Assembly: GCA_035281845.1 (NCBI GenBank)
Contig: DATEVL010000120.1
Location: 1-14,670, forward strand
Length of the DNA: 14,670 bases
Origin: DATEVL01 sp035281845
GTDB taxonomy: Bacteria > Chloroflexota > Anaerolineae > Anaerolineales > E44-bin32
Reading direction: 5' to 3'
Of the stretch, positions 7,300-14,391 are shown piece after piece. The notes below the pieces were generated by a model, which searched no databases, was not told the origin of the DNA, and saw nothing but the letters and a program-made list of their open reading frames with translations. The stretch's first letter is position 1. The number at the start of each line of letters is the position of its first letter. A program made the position numbers and the translations under genes.

Positions 7300-7694
7300 C
7301 GACTCGGCCGCCACAGAGTGCGCTCGGTGAGGCGGATCAAAGCCTCGATCAAGCCAAATCCCAGCGCGATGGCCAACGCCAGGCCCAGGCTGAGGGCCCG
7401 GTTGATCTGGAGCCAGGTGCACAGCGAGACGTACAGTCCGGCCAGCAGTCCCTGCCGGAGCAAGACCGAAGGGCTCGCCGGCGCGCCGCGGTCGAAGCGG
7501 CGATGGAGCAGCCAGACAAAGGGCAAGGAGGTTCCGGTGGCGGCGGTCGTCAGCAAGAGGAAGAACAGCCAGCGCGGACCGATCGTCGGCAGCGCGGCGT
7601 TCACCAATAGGATCAGCCCGACCCAACCGATGGCGGCGAGCAAAGCCGCCGCGATCATCAAGCTGCGGTAAGGGGCGATGGATGGACTGGACAC
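7296..7694 (-). CDS. Small four-helix membrane protein of unknown function
   Basis: The 132-residue protein has four hydrophobic stretches: about 12-34, 42-64, 78-97 and 99-121. The RR..R-rich segment at 65-70 and a short basic C-terminus (RLTERTLWRPSR) suggest inside loops. I do not recognise a family and see no catalytic motif. The start used is GTG at 7694, about 23 bases after the expected transcription start of the leftward promoter; an ATG at 7658 would delete 12 residues and is possible. No good ribosome site precedes either. The stop overlaps the selA start by four bases (ATGA), so the two form an operon, but a role in selenium handling is only suggested by that position. Confidence 0.75.
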   Translation of the reverse strand: MSSPSIAPYRSLMIAAALLAAIGWVGLILLVNAALPTIGPRWLFFLLLTTAATGTSLPFVWLLHRRFDRGAPASPSVLLRQGLLAGLYVSLCTWLQINRALSLGLALAIALGFGLIEALIRLTERTLWRPSR

Positions 7695-7718
7695 AATCGG
7701 AGACGATTCAACTCGTGT

Positions 7719-7734
7719 TGGGCATTATAGCCCA
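7719..7734 (-). promoter_or_regulatory. Leftward -10 box inside a palindrome (membrane protein-selA operon)
   Basis: Minus-strand TATAAT lies at 7729-7724, framed by TGGGC (7719-7723) and GCCCA (7730-7734), which may be an operator-like palindrome. Transcription would start near 7717. No TTGACA-like -35 is found at 16-18 bases. Confidence 0.6.
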
Positions 7735-7764
7735 GCCATCCCGCGCACCTGCCCGTCTGTCATC

Positions 7765-7785
7765 GGCGCGTCGTTATAATGCGCC
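7765..7785 (+). promoter_or_regulatory. Rightward -10 box for the ABC-F gene
   Basis: TATAAT at 7775-7780 lies 15 bases before the ATG at 7796, giving a leader of roughly 9 bases. GGCGC (7765-7769) and GCGCC (7781-7785) flank it. There is no recognisable -35. GGAAG at 7786-7790 could be a ribosome site if the start of transcription lies slightly upstream. Confidence 0.6.
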
Positions 7786-7795
7786 GGAAGATCCC

Positions 7796-9688
7796 ATGTC
7801 GCTGTTGAGCGCTTCCGATCTGACGAAAGCCTACGGTGCGCAGGACGTCTTTCGTGGCGTCACGTTTGCCGTCGTGCATCAAACGCGCGTTGCCCTCGTC
7901 GGCCCGAACGGCGTCGGCAAGTCGACGTTGCTGGCGTTATTGGCCGGCGACGAGCGCCCGGATGGCGGGCGCATTCAAAGAGCACGAGGCCTGCAGATCG
8001 GCTTCCTGCCACAAGACGGGGGGAAAGTCGGCGGTAGCAGCGGGCCGAGCGAGACCGTATGGGACTTCTGTCTGAACGCCTTCGGTGAGTTGCGACAGCA
8101 GGAGCTCTCACTCGCCCGCCTGGAGGCCGAGATGGCCGACCCGCGGCGGACAGAACAGGCGTTGTCGGCCTACGCACCGCTTCAGGAATCCTTCGAGCGA
8201 GCCGGGGGATACGAGTATGCCGGCCGCACGCGACAAATCCTGCGCGGCCTTGGCCTGGGAGCGGAGCTGTGGGATCGTGCCCTGAACGGACTCTCGGGCG
8301 GAGAGCGAACACGCGTGGGGCTGGCGCGCCTTCTGCTGGAAGACCCCGGCCTGCTGCTTCTCGATGAACCCACCAATCATCTCGACCTGGAGGCGATGGA
8401 GTGGCTCGAGTCGTGGCTGCGCGATTGGCCGGGGGCCGCGATCGTCGTTTCCCACGATCGCTATTTCCTGGACCGGACGGTCGGCAGCGTGTGGGAACTG
8501 ACGCCCGAAGGGATCGAAGTCTACCCAGGCAACTACTCGGCCTACGTGAGGCAGCGAGCCGAACGGAGTCTTGTGCACTCGCGCGTCTACAACGCGCAGC
8601 AGGAGCGCCTGCAACGGGAGCAGGAGTACATCCGCCGAAACCTCGCCGGACAGAACACGCGCCAGGCGAAAGGCCGCCGGAAGCGCCTGGAGCGCTGGCT
8701 CGAGGAGGAAGCGGTCGACAAGCCGGTGCAGACGGGCGGCCCACGTCTTACGCTGGCCGCCGCGCCGCGCGCGGGAGAGGAGATCCTTGAAACCGAGGCC
8801 CTGGTCATCGCGCATCCGAGCCGCCGTGAACCCCTCCTTTCGGTGCCCGACCTGACGCTCGACCGCGGGGAGTTTGTCGCCATCCTCGGACCGAATGGCG
8901 CAGGGAAGACCAGCCTGCTGCGCACCCTGCTCGGCGAGTCCGAGCCGTGGGGCGGCCTCGTACGAATCGGTTCGGCCGTGCGACCTGGTTACCTGTCGCA
9001 AACCGAGAGCGAGCTCGACCCGGTCGATACCGTGATCGAAAGTCTGCGGCAGGCGTCACTTTCCATGAAACCGGGGGCGGCGCGCTCGTGGCTGGCGCGT
9101 TTCGGTCTGGCGGAGGACGCGGAGAAGACCATCGAGCAGCTCAGCGGTGGTGAGCGCCGGAGGCTGGCGCTCGCCCGGCTGGCACTCACCGGCGCCAACC
9201 TGCTTCTACTCGATGAGCCCACCAACAATCTGGACCTCCTGGCCCAGGAGGCCTTGCAAGCGACTCTGGGAGCGTTCTCCGAGACCGTCCTGCTGGTGAC
9301 GCACGACCGCTATTTGGCGAACGCCCTCGCCACCCAGGTCTGGGCCATTTCGCCCGGCGATCGCTCGTTGGAGGTCTTCCGCGGAACGCTGGCAGCCTAC
9401 CTCGAGGCCAAGGCCGCGCAGCGCTCGGCGCTGGGCTCACGCGAGCGCCGCCGCAGCCAGACGAGCTCGCCTCGCATCGATCGCCAAAGCCGGGACCTGG
9501 CCGCACTGGAAGCTCAGGTCGAAGCGGCGGAGGAAGCCCTGGCCTCGCTGGCACGGGAGCTCGATTCGGCCGGCAGTGATGTGGCGACGGTGACCCGCCT
9601 CGGCCTGGAGTACGCGCGACGCGAGCGCCAGCTCGAAGGTCTGCTCGAGGTGTGGGCCGAGGCCGCCCAGCGCGCATCGCCAGCGTGA
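7796..9688 (+). CDS. ABC-F family ATPase (Uup/EttA-like, translation-associated)
   Basis: The 630-residue protein has two ABC ATPase domains and no membrane segment, the ABC-F layout. Domain 1: Walker A GPNGVGKS (36-43), signature LSGGE (166-170), Walker B LLLLDEP with E191, switch H220. Domain 2: Walker A GPNGAGKT (365-372), signature LSGGE (449-453), Walker B LLLLDEP with E474, switch H503. The inter-domain linker (about 250-310) is charged and helical (RLQREQEYIRRN, RRKRLERWLEEE), and a C-terminal coiled coil spans about 545-625, as in Uup-type members. The family binds the ribosomal E site and acts in translation or, in some members, antibiotic resistance; which applies here is not visible. 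The start is placed at 7796 because the ABC domain begins there and the upstream 38 codons cover the promoter. Confidence 0.93.
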   Translation: MSLLSASDLTKAYGAQDVFRGVTFAVVHQTRVALVGPNGVGKSTLLALLAGDERPDGGRIQRARGLQIGFLPQDGGKVGGSSGPSETVWDFCLNAFGELRQQELSLARLEAEMADPRRTEQALSAYAPLQESFERAGGYEYAGRTRQILRGLGLGAELWDRALNGLSGGERTRVGLARLLLEDPGLLLLDEPTNHLDLEAMEWLESWLRDWPGAAIVVSHDRYFLDRTVGSVWELTPEGIEVYPGNYSAYVRQRAERSLVHSRVYNAQQERLQREQEYIRRNLAGQNTRQAKGRRKRLERWLEEEAVDKPVQTGGPRLTLAAAPRAGEEILETEALVIAHPSRREPLLSVPDLTLDRGEFVAILGPNGAGKTSLLRTLLGESEPWGGLVRIGSAVRPGYLSQTESELDPVDTVIESLRQASLSMKPGAARSWLARFGLAEDAEKTIEQLSGGERRRLALARLALTGANLLLLDEPTNNLDLLAQEALQATLGAFSETVLLVTHDRYLANALATQVWAISPGDRSLEVFRGTLAAYLEAKAAQRSALGSRERRRSQTSSPRIDRQSRDLAALEAQVEAAEEALASLARELDSAGSDVATVTRLGLEYARRERQLEGLLEVWAEAAQRASPA

Positions 9689-9694
9689 TACAAT
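9686..9694 (+). promoter_or_regulatory. Extended -10 promoter for the LCP gene
   Basis: TGATACAAT fits an extended -10 (TGnTAnAAT) and begins in the TGA stop of the ABC-F gene. It lies 25 bases before the ATG at 9720, with AAGG between. No -35 is seen. It would let the LCP gene be expressed independently of the ABC-F gene. Confidence 0.45.
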
Positions 9695-9719
9695 CCTCCG
9701 GTTTGGATAAGGCCAACAA

Positions 9720-11117
9720 ATGCGCATGACCTCGAATCGCGCGGCGGCGACGCGGCGCGGCATCCCGAATTGGGCGGTGTGGGGGCTGGCCGCCGGCTTC
9801 ACCATCGCCGCCCTGCTTTCCGGCTACCTGGTTTACCGCGCGGTGCGCGACCTGGTCTCGGCCTGGACCGGCACCGGGCCGACGCCTTTTCGTTTCAGCG
9901 GCGGCCTGCCGACGGCCGCGCCGGGTTCGACCGCCGTCCCGGTGGCGATCGAGGCGACGCCCATCCCATGGAACGGCAGCGACCGCATTACGATCCTGGT
10001 GATGGGCCTTGATTATCGCGACTGGGAATCGGGAACGGGCGCGCCGCGCACCGACTCGATGATGCTGGTGACGGTCGATCCGGTGGCGCGCACCGCCGGC
10101 ATGCTGTCGATCCCGCGGGACCTGTGGGTGGAGGTTCCCGGATTCGAGCACAACCGTATCAACACCGCCTACTTCCTCGGCGAGAGTTACAACCTGCCCG
10201 GTGGAGGCCCCGCCCTGGCGATGAAGACCGTCGAGAACCTGCTCGGGGTCCCGGTGGACTACTATGCCGTGATCGAGTTCTCGGCGTTCGAGCGGATGAT
10301 CGACGAGATCGGCGGCATCGAGGTGCTGGTTCCGGAGCGTGTCAAGATCTCTCCGCTCGGTCGGAAGAGCCGGTGGCTGGAGGCGAAGGCGTATCTGCTC
10401 GACGGACCCGAAACCCTGGCCTACGCCCGAGCGCGCAAGACCGAGGGCGGCGACTTCGACCGGGCGTCGCGGCAGCAACAGGTGATTTTGGCTGTGCGCG
10501 ACCGGATCCTCGAGTTGAACATGATTCCGACCCTGATCACACGCGCCCCGGCGTTGTATCAGGAGCTGGCCCAGGGGGTGCGCACCAACCTTTCCTTCGA
10601 TCAGATGATGTCGCTCGGGCTGATGGGGACCCAGCTGGAGAAGAAGTCGATCCGACGCGGCGTGATCGCGCCGCCGGAGATGGTCCTCTTTGAGAACCTT
10701 CCGGACGGAGCGCAAGTGCTCAAGCCCGTGCCGGATCGGATTCGCCAGCTGCGCGACGAGATCTTCACCTTCACCAGCGCCGTCGGGCCGTCGGTGGACG
10801 CGACCGACCCGGCCGAGGGCGCCCGCCAGGAGGCGGCCCGTCTTTCAGTGCGCAACGGATCCGGCATCGAAGGGCTGGCGACGAATACCAAGGACTATCT
10901 GACGGACCAGGGATTGCAGGTGCTGGAGGTCGGCAACGCCGACCGGCTGGATTACGAGATCTCGCGGCTGATCGTGTACAGCGACCGCTTCCCGTACACG
11001 GTGAAGTATCTGGCCTCGCTGCTGGGTCTACAGGAGAGCCAGATTCTCAACCAGGTCTACCCCGATGCGCCGGTCGACGTCGCAGTGATTCTGGGCCGCG
11101 ATTGGCAAGTGCCGTAG
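9720..11117 (+). CDS. LytR-CpsA-Psr (LCP) family protein with C-terminal LytR_C domain
   Basis: LCP proteins transfer lipid-linked polymers (teichoic acids, capsule, other glycans) to peptidoglycan, acting outside the membrane. This 465-residue protein has a short basic cytoplasmic N-terminus, one transmembrane helix at about 18-40, a Pro/Thr-rich spacer to about 85, and the LCP domain at about 88-265: ILVMGLD, R110 and D112 in APRTDSMML, R133 and D134 in SIPRDLWV, NRINTAY, LIDEIGGIEV-like ERMIDEIGGIEV, and YARARKTEGGDFDRASRQQQV with R237, R239, D247, R248 and R251. A LytR_C domain (about 373-462, SVRNGSGIEGLA to VAVILGRDW) follows. A second ATG at 9726 is an alternative start. The acceptor polymer is unknown; if the host is a Chloroflexota species its envelope chemistry is poorly known, so the substrate should not be assumed. 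Confidence 0.93.
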   Translation: MRMTSNRAAATRRGIPNWAVWGLAAGFTIAALLSGYLVYRAVRDLVSAWTGTGPTPFRFSGGLPTAAPGSTAVPVAIEATPIPWNGSDRITILVMGLDYRDWESGTGAPRTDSMMLVTVDPVARTAGMLSIPRDLWVEVPGFEHNRINTAYFLGESYNLPGGGPALAMKTVENLLGVPVDYYAVIEFSAFERMIDEIGGIEVLVPERVKISPLGRKSRWLEAKAYLLDGPETLAYARARKTEGGDFDRASRQQQVILAVRDRILELNMIPTLITRAPALYQELAQGVRTNLSFDQMMSLGLMGTQLEKKSIRRGVIAPPEMVLFENLPDGAQVLKPVPDRIRQLRDEIFTFTSAVGPSVDATDPAEGARQEAARLSVRNGSGIEGLATNTKDYLTDQGLQVLEVGNADRLDYEISRLIVYSDRFPYTVKYLASLLGLQESQILNQVYPDAPVDVAVILGRDWQVP

Positions 11118-11324
11118 CGCAGCCTGGGTTCAGCCTCCCTGCTAATCAGCTAGGCCAAGACAAACGAATGGGCGCTCCGTCCAGCGGGCCACGGTGAAAG
11201 GCTGGAGGCGTCGAGGTATGTTCGGGACTACGCGCCAGCATGGATCCCCGTGGTTATCCCGAACTTGGCCGCCTTCGCCGTGCCGCCCCCTCTGATTCTG
11301 CTCGCGAAGATGACGATTCCCGGC
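11118..11324. other. Gap between convergent genes with a weak hairpin
   Basis: No gene is supported here. GTTCGGGA (11220-11227) and TCCCGAAC (11257-11264) can pair across a 29-base loop. This is the only sizeable inverted repeat I found between the LCP and PAP2 stops, and it has no U tract. Confidence 0.4.
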
Positions 11325-11834
11325 TCAGGCAACCACCTGCACTGTCACCACCGCTGCCGCCAACCCGAGAAGTACCCCGCCCACCACATCCAATAGAAAG
11401 TGCAGGCCCACAGCCACACGGGCCAGCGCCACCAGCGGCGCCCAGAGCACGATGATCGGAACGAGCCATGCCGGCCCCCACGCGACAACCAGGGCCGCGA
11501 TCAAGAAAGCGCGCGCGGCGTGCCCCGAAGGAAACGAATGCGGATCGGTCAGCCGGTAAACCGATCCCCACTCGCCCGGAGGGCGTTGGCGGCGGAAGAG
11601 GAACTTGATCCCCAGGACCATCGCCGCCAACGCGGCGATCGCCAACAGCAAGCCAAGCGCCCAGGCGCGCTGCGCCGCATCTCCCCGCCAGATCAGCAAT
11701 AGCAGCCCTAGTCCCCAAAACCACGAGTCGCCGGAATGGGCGAAGACCGCTGCCAGCCTCCAAAGGGTTCGCTGCTCCGGCCGCAGGCGCAGGGCGTGGG
11801 TCCAGCGATGATCCAGCGCGAGGAGGCGTTGCAT
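11325..11834 (-). CDS. PAP2 superfamily membrane phosphatase
   Basis: The 169-residue protein carries the three PAP2 phosphatase motifs: KX6RP (K77, R84, P85), PSGH (102-105), and a third motif with R139, H145 and D149 (ARVAVGLHFLLD, with Ala where Ser is usual). Hydrophobic segments at about 38-50, 57-76, 107-125, 127-143 and 148-168 fit an integral membrane fold with the active site at the outer face. Likely substrates are undecaprenyl pyrophosphate or phosphatidate-type lipids; sequence alone does not decide. The ATG at 11834 lies 6 bases after the nucleotidyltransferase stop with no evident ribosome site, so expression may depend on readthrough or coupling from that gene. Confidence 0.88.
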   Translation of the reverse strand: MQRLLALDHRWTHALRLRPEQRTLWRLAAVFAHSGDSWFWGLGLLLLIWRGDAAQRAWALGLLLAIAALAAMVLGIKFLFRRQRPPGEWGSVYRLTDPHSFPSGHAARAFLIAALVVAWGPAWLVPIIVLWAPLVALARVAVGLHFLLDVVGGVLLGLAAAVVTVQVVA

Positions 11835-11840
11835 CAGAAA

Positions 11841-12644
11841 TTACGGTAGGGGCAAAGCATGCTTCGCCCCTACAGCAAGGGCTCTTCCCGCCAAGTCGGC
11901 TCGAAGGATCTCAAGCTGGTGCGGTTTGTCGACGTCCATGCCTAGTTCGGCATACGGGCAGAGATGGATGCGGGTATGGATGCCGAGGTTCCGGCTCACC
12001 AGCTGCTCGCCGCGTTCGATGGTCAATTGCCGCGTGAGGAAGAGGAATAGGACGTTCCATCCGATCATCGACGCCATCCGCAGCGGGCTCTTGCGGGCGG
12101 CCGTCAGCCGCCCGATGAAGCCGGCGTTCTTGGCCAGGCGGACGTGCGCCATGTTGATGTCGCCGCCGCACACCTGCGTCCCGCGCAGCGGCGTGTACGT
12201 CCGGCGAGAGGCGGGGTAGCGCTGTTCCATCACCGTGCGCTCGATGGCCAGGTAGTCGAAGTCGGCCGCCGCTTCCAGGCCGACGCGAACGCGCCAATCG
12301 ATCATCTCGGCCGTCACCGCCGGCACATCGCAGGAGGTCAGCAACACGTGGGTTGCATCCGGCTGGATCGCCAGGGCCCGCTCGACCCCGGCCAGCGCGT
12401 TCGGTACCGCCCCCCCGTGATCCGGCAAGTAGGCCACCGGCTTCCGTGGGATCAGGCCGCTCGTCGCATCGAGACCGATGATGACGACCCCATCGACGGC
12501 CGCCGAGGCATTCAGCGCGTCGAGGACCCACTGCGCCATCGGCCTGCCGGCCACGTCGAGCAGGGCCTTGGGTCCGCCGCGTGTGTACGGGTAAAGCGGA
12601 TCACGCTCGTCGGGCACGGATCCGCACATCAACAGAGCTTGCAT
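11841..12644 (-). CDS. MobA-like NTP transferase domain protein
   Basis: The 267-residue protein has the nucleotidyltransferase (NTP_transf_3/GT-A-like) pattern: an N-terminal loop ending TRGGPKALLDVAGRPMAQWV (21-40) with the lysine K26 of the GG.PK motif, metal-binding D106 in LLTSCDVPA, the CGGDINMAHV segment at 159-168, and a second acidic pair D237/D239 in GMDVDKPHQLEIL. It probably joins a nucleotide to a phosphorylated small molecule or cofactor; the substrate is unknown. The usual LAxGxSxRMG start is replaced by LLMCGSVPDERDPLYPYT, so it is not a standard MobA or GlmU. A GGAGG site lies 10 bases before the ATG. The last ten residues (VGAKHALPLP) are encoded by a palindromic repeat. It is upstream of, and probably co-transcribed with, the PAP2 gene. 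Confidence 0.8.
   Translation of the reverse strand: MQALLMCGSVPDERDPLYPYTRGGPKALLDVAGRPMAQWVLDALNASAAVDGVVIIGLDATSGLIPRKPVAYLPDHGGAVPNALAGVERALAIQPDATHVLLTSCDVPAVTAEMIDWRVRVGLEAAADFDYLAIERTVMEQRYPASRRTYTPLRGTQVCGGDINMAHVRLAKNAGFIGRLTAARKSPLRMASMIGWNVLFLFLTRQLTIERGEQLVSRNLGIHTRIHLCPYAELGMDVDKPHQLEILRADLAGRALAVGAKHALPLP
11846..11873. repeat. REP-like palindrome overlapping the end of the nucleotidyltransferase gene
   Basis: GTAGGGGC (11846-11853) and GCCCCTAC (11866-11873) enclose A-AAGCATGCTT-C, whose core AAGCATGCTT is itself a perfect palindrome. One mismatch (A/C) interrupts a 28-bp hairpin. Very similar GTAGGGGCGAAGCATGC palindromes are known to me as dispersed repeats in several bacterial phyla. 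Confidence 0.75.
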
Positions 12645-12784
12645 TAGTGGCCGACCTCCGTGACACCGTGTCTTGCCCTGGCAATCCCCCGACTAAGGGT
12701 GGCTATGACGATCTGGAATGAGAGACCTGCCTCAACTGTCGCTTCTGACGGATGGCTCGGACCACTCCTGGTTTGCGAGGGGGG

Positions 12785-12834
12785 TCTGGGGGGACGGCTC
12801 CCGTCCCCCCAGAGTCCCCCCTGGAAGGGGGGAC
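12785..12834. repeat. Two adjacent G/C-tract hairpins
   Basis: TCTGGGGGGACGG (12785-12797) pairs perfectly with CCGTCCCCCCAGA (12801-12813) around CTC. Directly after it, GTCCCCCC (12814-12821) pairs with GGGGGGAC (12827-12834) around TGGAA. They lie in the 223-bp gap between the ATL gene stop and the nucleotidyltransferase start. There is no U tract, so they may be repeat elements that also act as weak terminators. Confidence 0.75.
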
Positions 12835-12867
12835 CGTAGGGGGGTGGAGCGGAAAGGACAGAAGACA

Positions 12868-13239
12868 CTACGTCCTGCCTCGCGGGTTCCAGCCGTAGCG
12901 GTCGAGATCGATCCGGCCGTCGGCCTTGAAGCGGATTCCTTCCTGGCGCAGCCTGGCACGCTGCCAGGCCGCGCCGAAACCGAGACGCGGGCTGACACAA
13001 CCGCGGGCGTTGATCACACGCTGCCAAGGGATGTTCTCGGGCGCGGCGGCCATCGCATAGCCTACCCAGCGGGCGCGGATCCGCCGGTAGGCGAGCGGGT
13101 CGACGCTGGGTGGGGGTGCGATACGCGCCGCGATCGAGCCGTAGGTCGTCACCCGGCCGCGGGGGATGCGGCGTACGATGGCATAGACCTGAGCGGCGTA
13201 GGCCTTTCGCCGGCCGGGGCTGGTGTGACGCGAGGTCAA
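12868..13239 (-). CDS. Alkyltransferase-like protein (ATL; MGMT DNA-binding domain without the acceptor Cys)
   Basis: ATL proteins bind O6-alkylguanine, flip it out and hand the lesion to nucleotide excision repair; they do not remove the alkyl group. The 123-residue protein is close to a bare MGMT DNA-binding domain: AAQVYAIVRRIPRGRVTTYGSIAARI (15-40), a candidate arginine finger near R57, VGYAMAAAPENIPWQRVINARG (59-80). In MGMT the motif is PCHRV; here it is PWQRV with W72 in place of the reactive Cys, the ATL signature. A lone Cys81 is outside the motif. The start is TTG at 13239, the only suitable start in the region; it overlaps the TGA of the upstream gene (TTGA), so coupling is likely. 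Longer readings upstream run out of frame through that gene and are not credible. Confidence 0.88.
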   Translation of the reverse strand: MTSRHTSPGRRKAYAAQVYAIVRRIPRGRVTTYGSIAARIAPPPSVDPLAYRRIRARWVGYAMAAAPENIPWQRVINARGCVSPRLGFGAAWQRARLRQEGIRFKADGRIDLDRYGWNPRGRT

Positions 13240-14135
13240 TTGAGTTGCTGGAGCTGCGGCTCCATGCCAACGCGAACGATGAGTTCGGCCAACTCGTCGT
13301 GAGTCAGGGCGCGTCCTTCCCCGGCGACGGCGACCAGGGCCGCTTCCATGACATTGGTGCCGAAAGTCCGCCCTTCGAGGCGCGGGGTCGAGGTCACCAG
13401 GCTGGCCACGCCGGCGCGGCGGAACAGCTCCACGTCCTCGTCGGTGGTCGTATTGGTGGCGAGTACCTTGCCCGCCAGCAGCGGCGGCATATGGCGTTTG
13501 ATGTAGTGCACATCCCCGGCAATGACGCTGGCCCAGGCGTAGTCGCTCTCCCACTTCGGTTTGCGTTCCTCCTGCTTCTCACCGATGGGATAGATCCACG
13601 CAAAGGGCAGACGCCCGGCGATGGGCATGACCAGGGATGCCAGTCGCTTGATAGCGCCGGCGGAGTGCAGCCGGATCGGCAGGCCGAGGCCGAACATCAG
13701 ATCCCCGAAGGTGCATTCGTAGCCGGCCGAGAGGAACGACGTCGTCATGCCCCAGCGGTCGGCGCCGGTGGTGATCAGGGCCCGCTTCAGGGGGAGCCGC
13801 CCCGGTAGCTGTTCGTCGATGAACTGCGCCAGTTGCGACTCGATCGTGTTCTTTAGTCCGGCCCCGTCGACCACCGGCGTATGCCGGATGAACCGCACCA
13901 TCGATCGGACGGAGTACAAGGGGTAGTCCTTCCCGTCGACGACCACGCTCAGGTCCGCCCCTCCCACACCGAAGGCGTCGACTTTCCCGTCGAGCTCCTG
14001 GAAGAGCCGGGCGGCCTTCTCCATGTCGCCGTCGGTGCCGATGCGTTCGAGTCGCACCCGCTGACCGAGCAGATCGATCTCGACGGACTTGTCGCGCTTC
14101 GAGGATCCAATGCTGATGCTGATGGCACGTTTCAT
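13236..14135 (-). CDS. Conserved protein of the group often labelled quinate 5-dehydrogenase
   Basis: The 299-residue protein begins MKRAISISIGSSKRD and contains LERIGTDGDMEKA (29-41), DGKVDAFGVGGADL (49-62), TPVVDGAGLKNTIE (86-99), FGDLMFGLGLPI (143-154), IYPIGEKQEE (181-190), VIAGDVHYIKRHMP (204-217), ATNTTTDEDVELFRRAGV (226-243) and STPRLEGRTFGTNVMEA (249-265). I recall homologues in Firmicutes, Thermus and Chloroflexota carrying the label quinate 5-dehydrogenase. I see no clear Rossmann GxGxxG or shikimate dehydrogenase catalytic motif, so that label is doubtful and I leave the function open. No signal peptide or membrane helix is obvious. GGGGGGA precedes the ATG by 4 bases. The stop overlaps the TTG start of the ATL gene. 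Confidence 0.75.
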   Translation of the reverse strand: MKRAISISIGSSKRDKSVEIDLLGQRVRLERIGTDGDMEKAARLFQELDGKVDAFGVGGADLSVVVDGKDYPLYSVRSMVRFIRHTPVVDGAGLKNTIESQLAQFIDEQLPGRLPLKRALITTGADRWGMTTSFLSAGYECTFGDLMFGLGLPIRLHSAGAIKRLASLVMPIAGRLPFAWIYPIGEKQEERKPKWESDYAWASVIAGDVHYIKRHMPPLLAGKVLATNTTTDEDVELFRRAGVASLVTSTPRLEGRTFGTNVMEAALVAVAGEGRALTHDELAELIVRVGMEPQLQQLN

Positions 14136-14181
14136 GGCGTCCCCCCGGGCGGAACGACTCTACACCGCGCCGCCCGCGAGG

Positions 14182-14391
14182 TCAACGCAGAGGGGTTGGT
14201 TCTTCCGGCGGAGGGACTGGAATTCCTGCCGTGAGTCTGATCATGTACTCCGCCTTCTCTGCTAGCGCCGCTTCCGCGCGCGTTCCAGGCCGATGGTGTC
14301 GGCGCCGACGCCCGTCCAATCCGAGGTCGACGTACCACCAACGACCTGGGACTCGCGGGCAGGCGACGGCAATAGAGAAGGCGGAGTTCAT
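14182..14391 (-). CDS. Possible small protein downstream of mvhD (uncertain)
   Basis: A 69-residue reading starts at an ATG with GAGG 9 bases upstream. The C-terminal half reads like real protein (an amphipathic stretch AEAALAEKAEYMIRLTAG followed by IPVPPPEEPTP), and there is a WWYVDLGLDG segment near residue 18. I recognise no family. Its third-position GC (about 62%) is well below that of the neighbours. A competing reading from 14434 to 14132 (100 residues, Arg/Pro/Ser-rich) has better operon signals: GGAGGG 5 bases before its ATG, and ATGA overlaps with both mvhD and the next gene. Its third-position GC is equally low and its sequence looks like an off-frame translation. At most one of the two is real; a frameshift between them is possible. 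Most of this region forms a long palindrome. Confidence 0.35.
   Translation of the reverse strand: MNSAFSIAVACPRVPGRWWYVDLGLDGRRRRHHRPGTRAEAALAEKAEYMIRLTAGIPVPPPEEPTPLR

Noticed and set aside
7300..7626. N-terminal extension of SelA by 109 codons
   Set aside because: It overlaps the membrane-protein gene, is low-complexity Arg/Pro/Ala, and the family starts at MTLRDLPSIE (7299).
7682..7795. Extended start of the ABC-F protein at 7682
   Set aside because: The extra codons cover both TATAAT boxes and have no similarity to ABC-F N-termini; ATG 7796 begins the first ABC domain.
9186..10715. 509-codon minus-strand ORF across the ABC-F and LCP genes
   Set aside because: GC-rich antisense shadow: Arg/His/Gly/Pro-rich with no motifs, while both plus-strand genes have full domain signatures.
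12644..13270. 208-codon minus-strand ORF covering the ATL gene and the gap
   Set aside because: Off-frame: it crosses both hairpins and the ATL coding frame and shows no recognisable domain; the TTG 13239 frame has the full ATL motif set.
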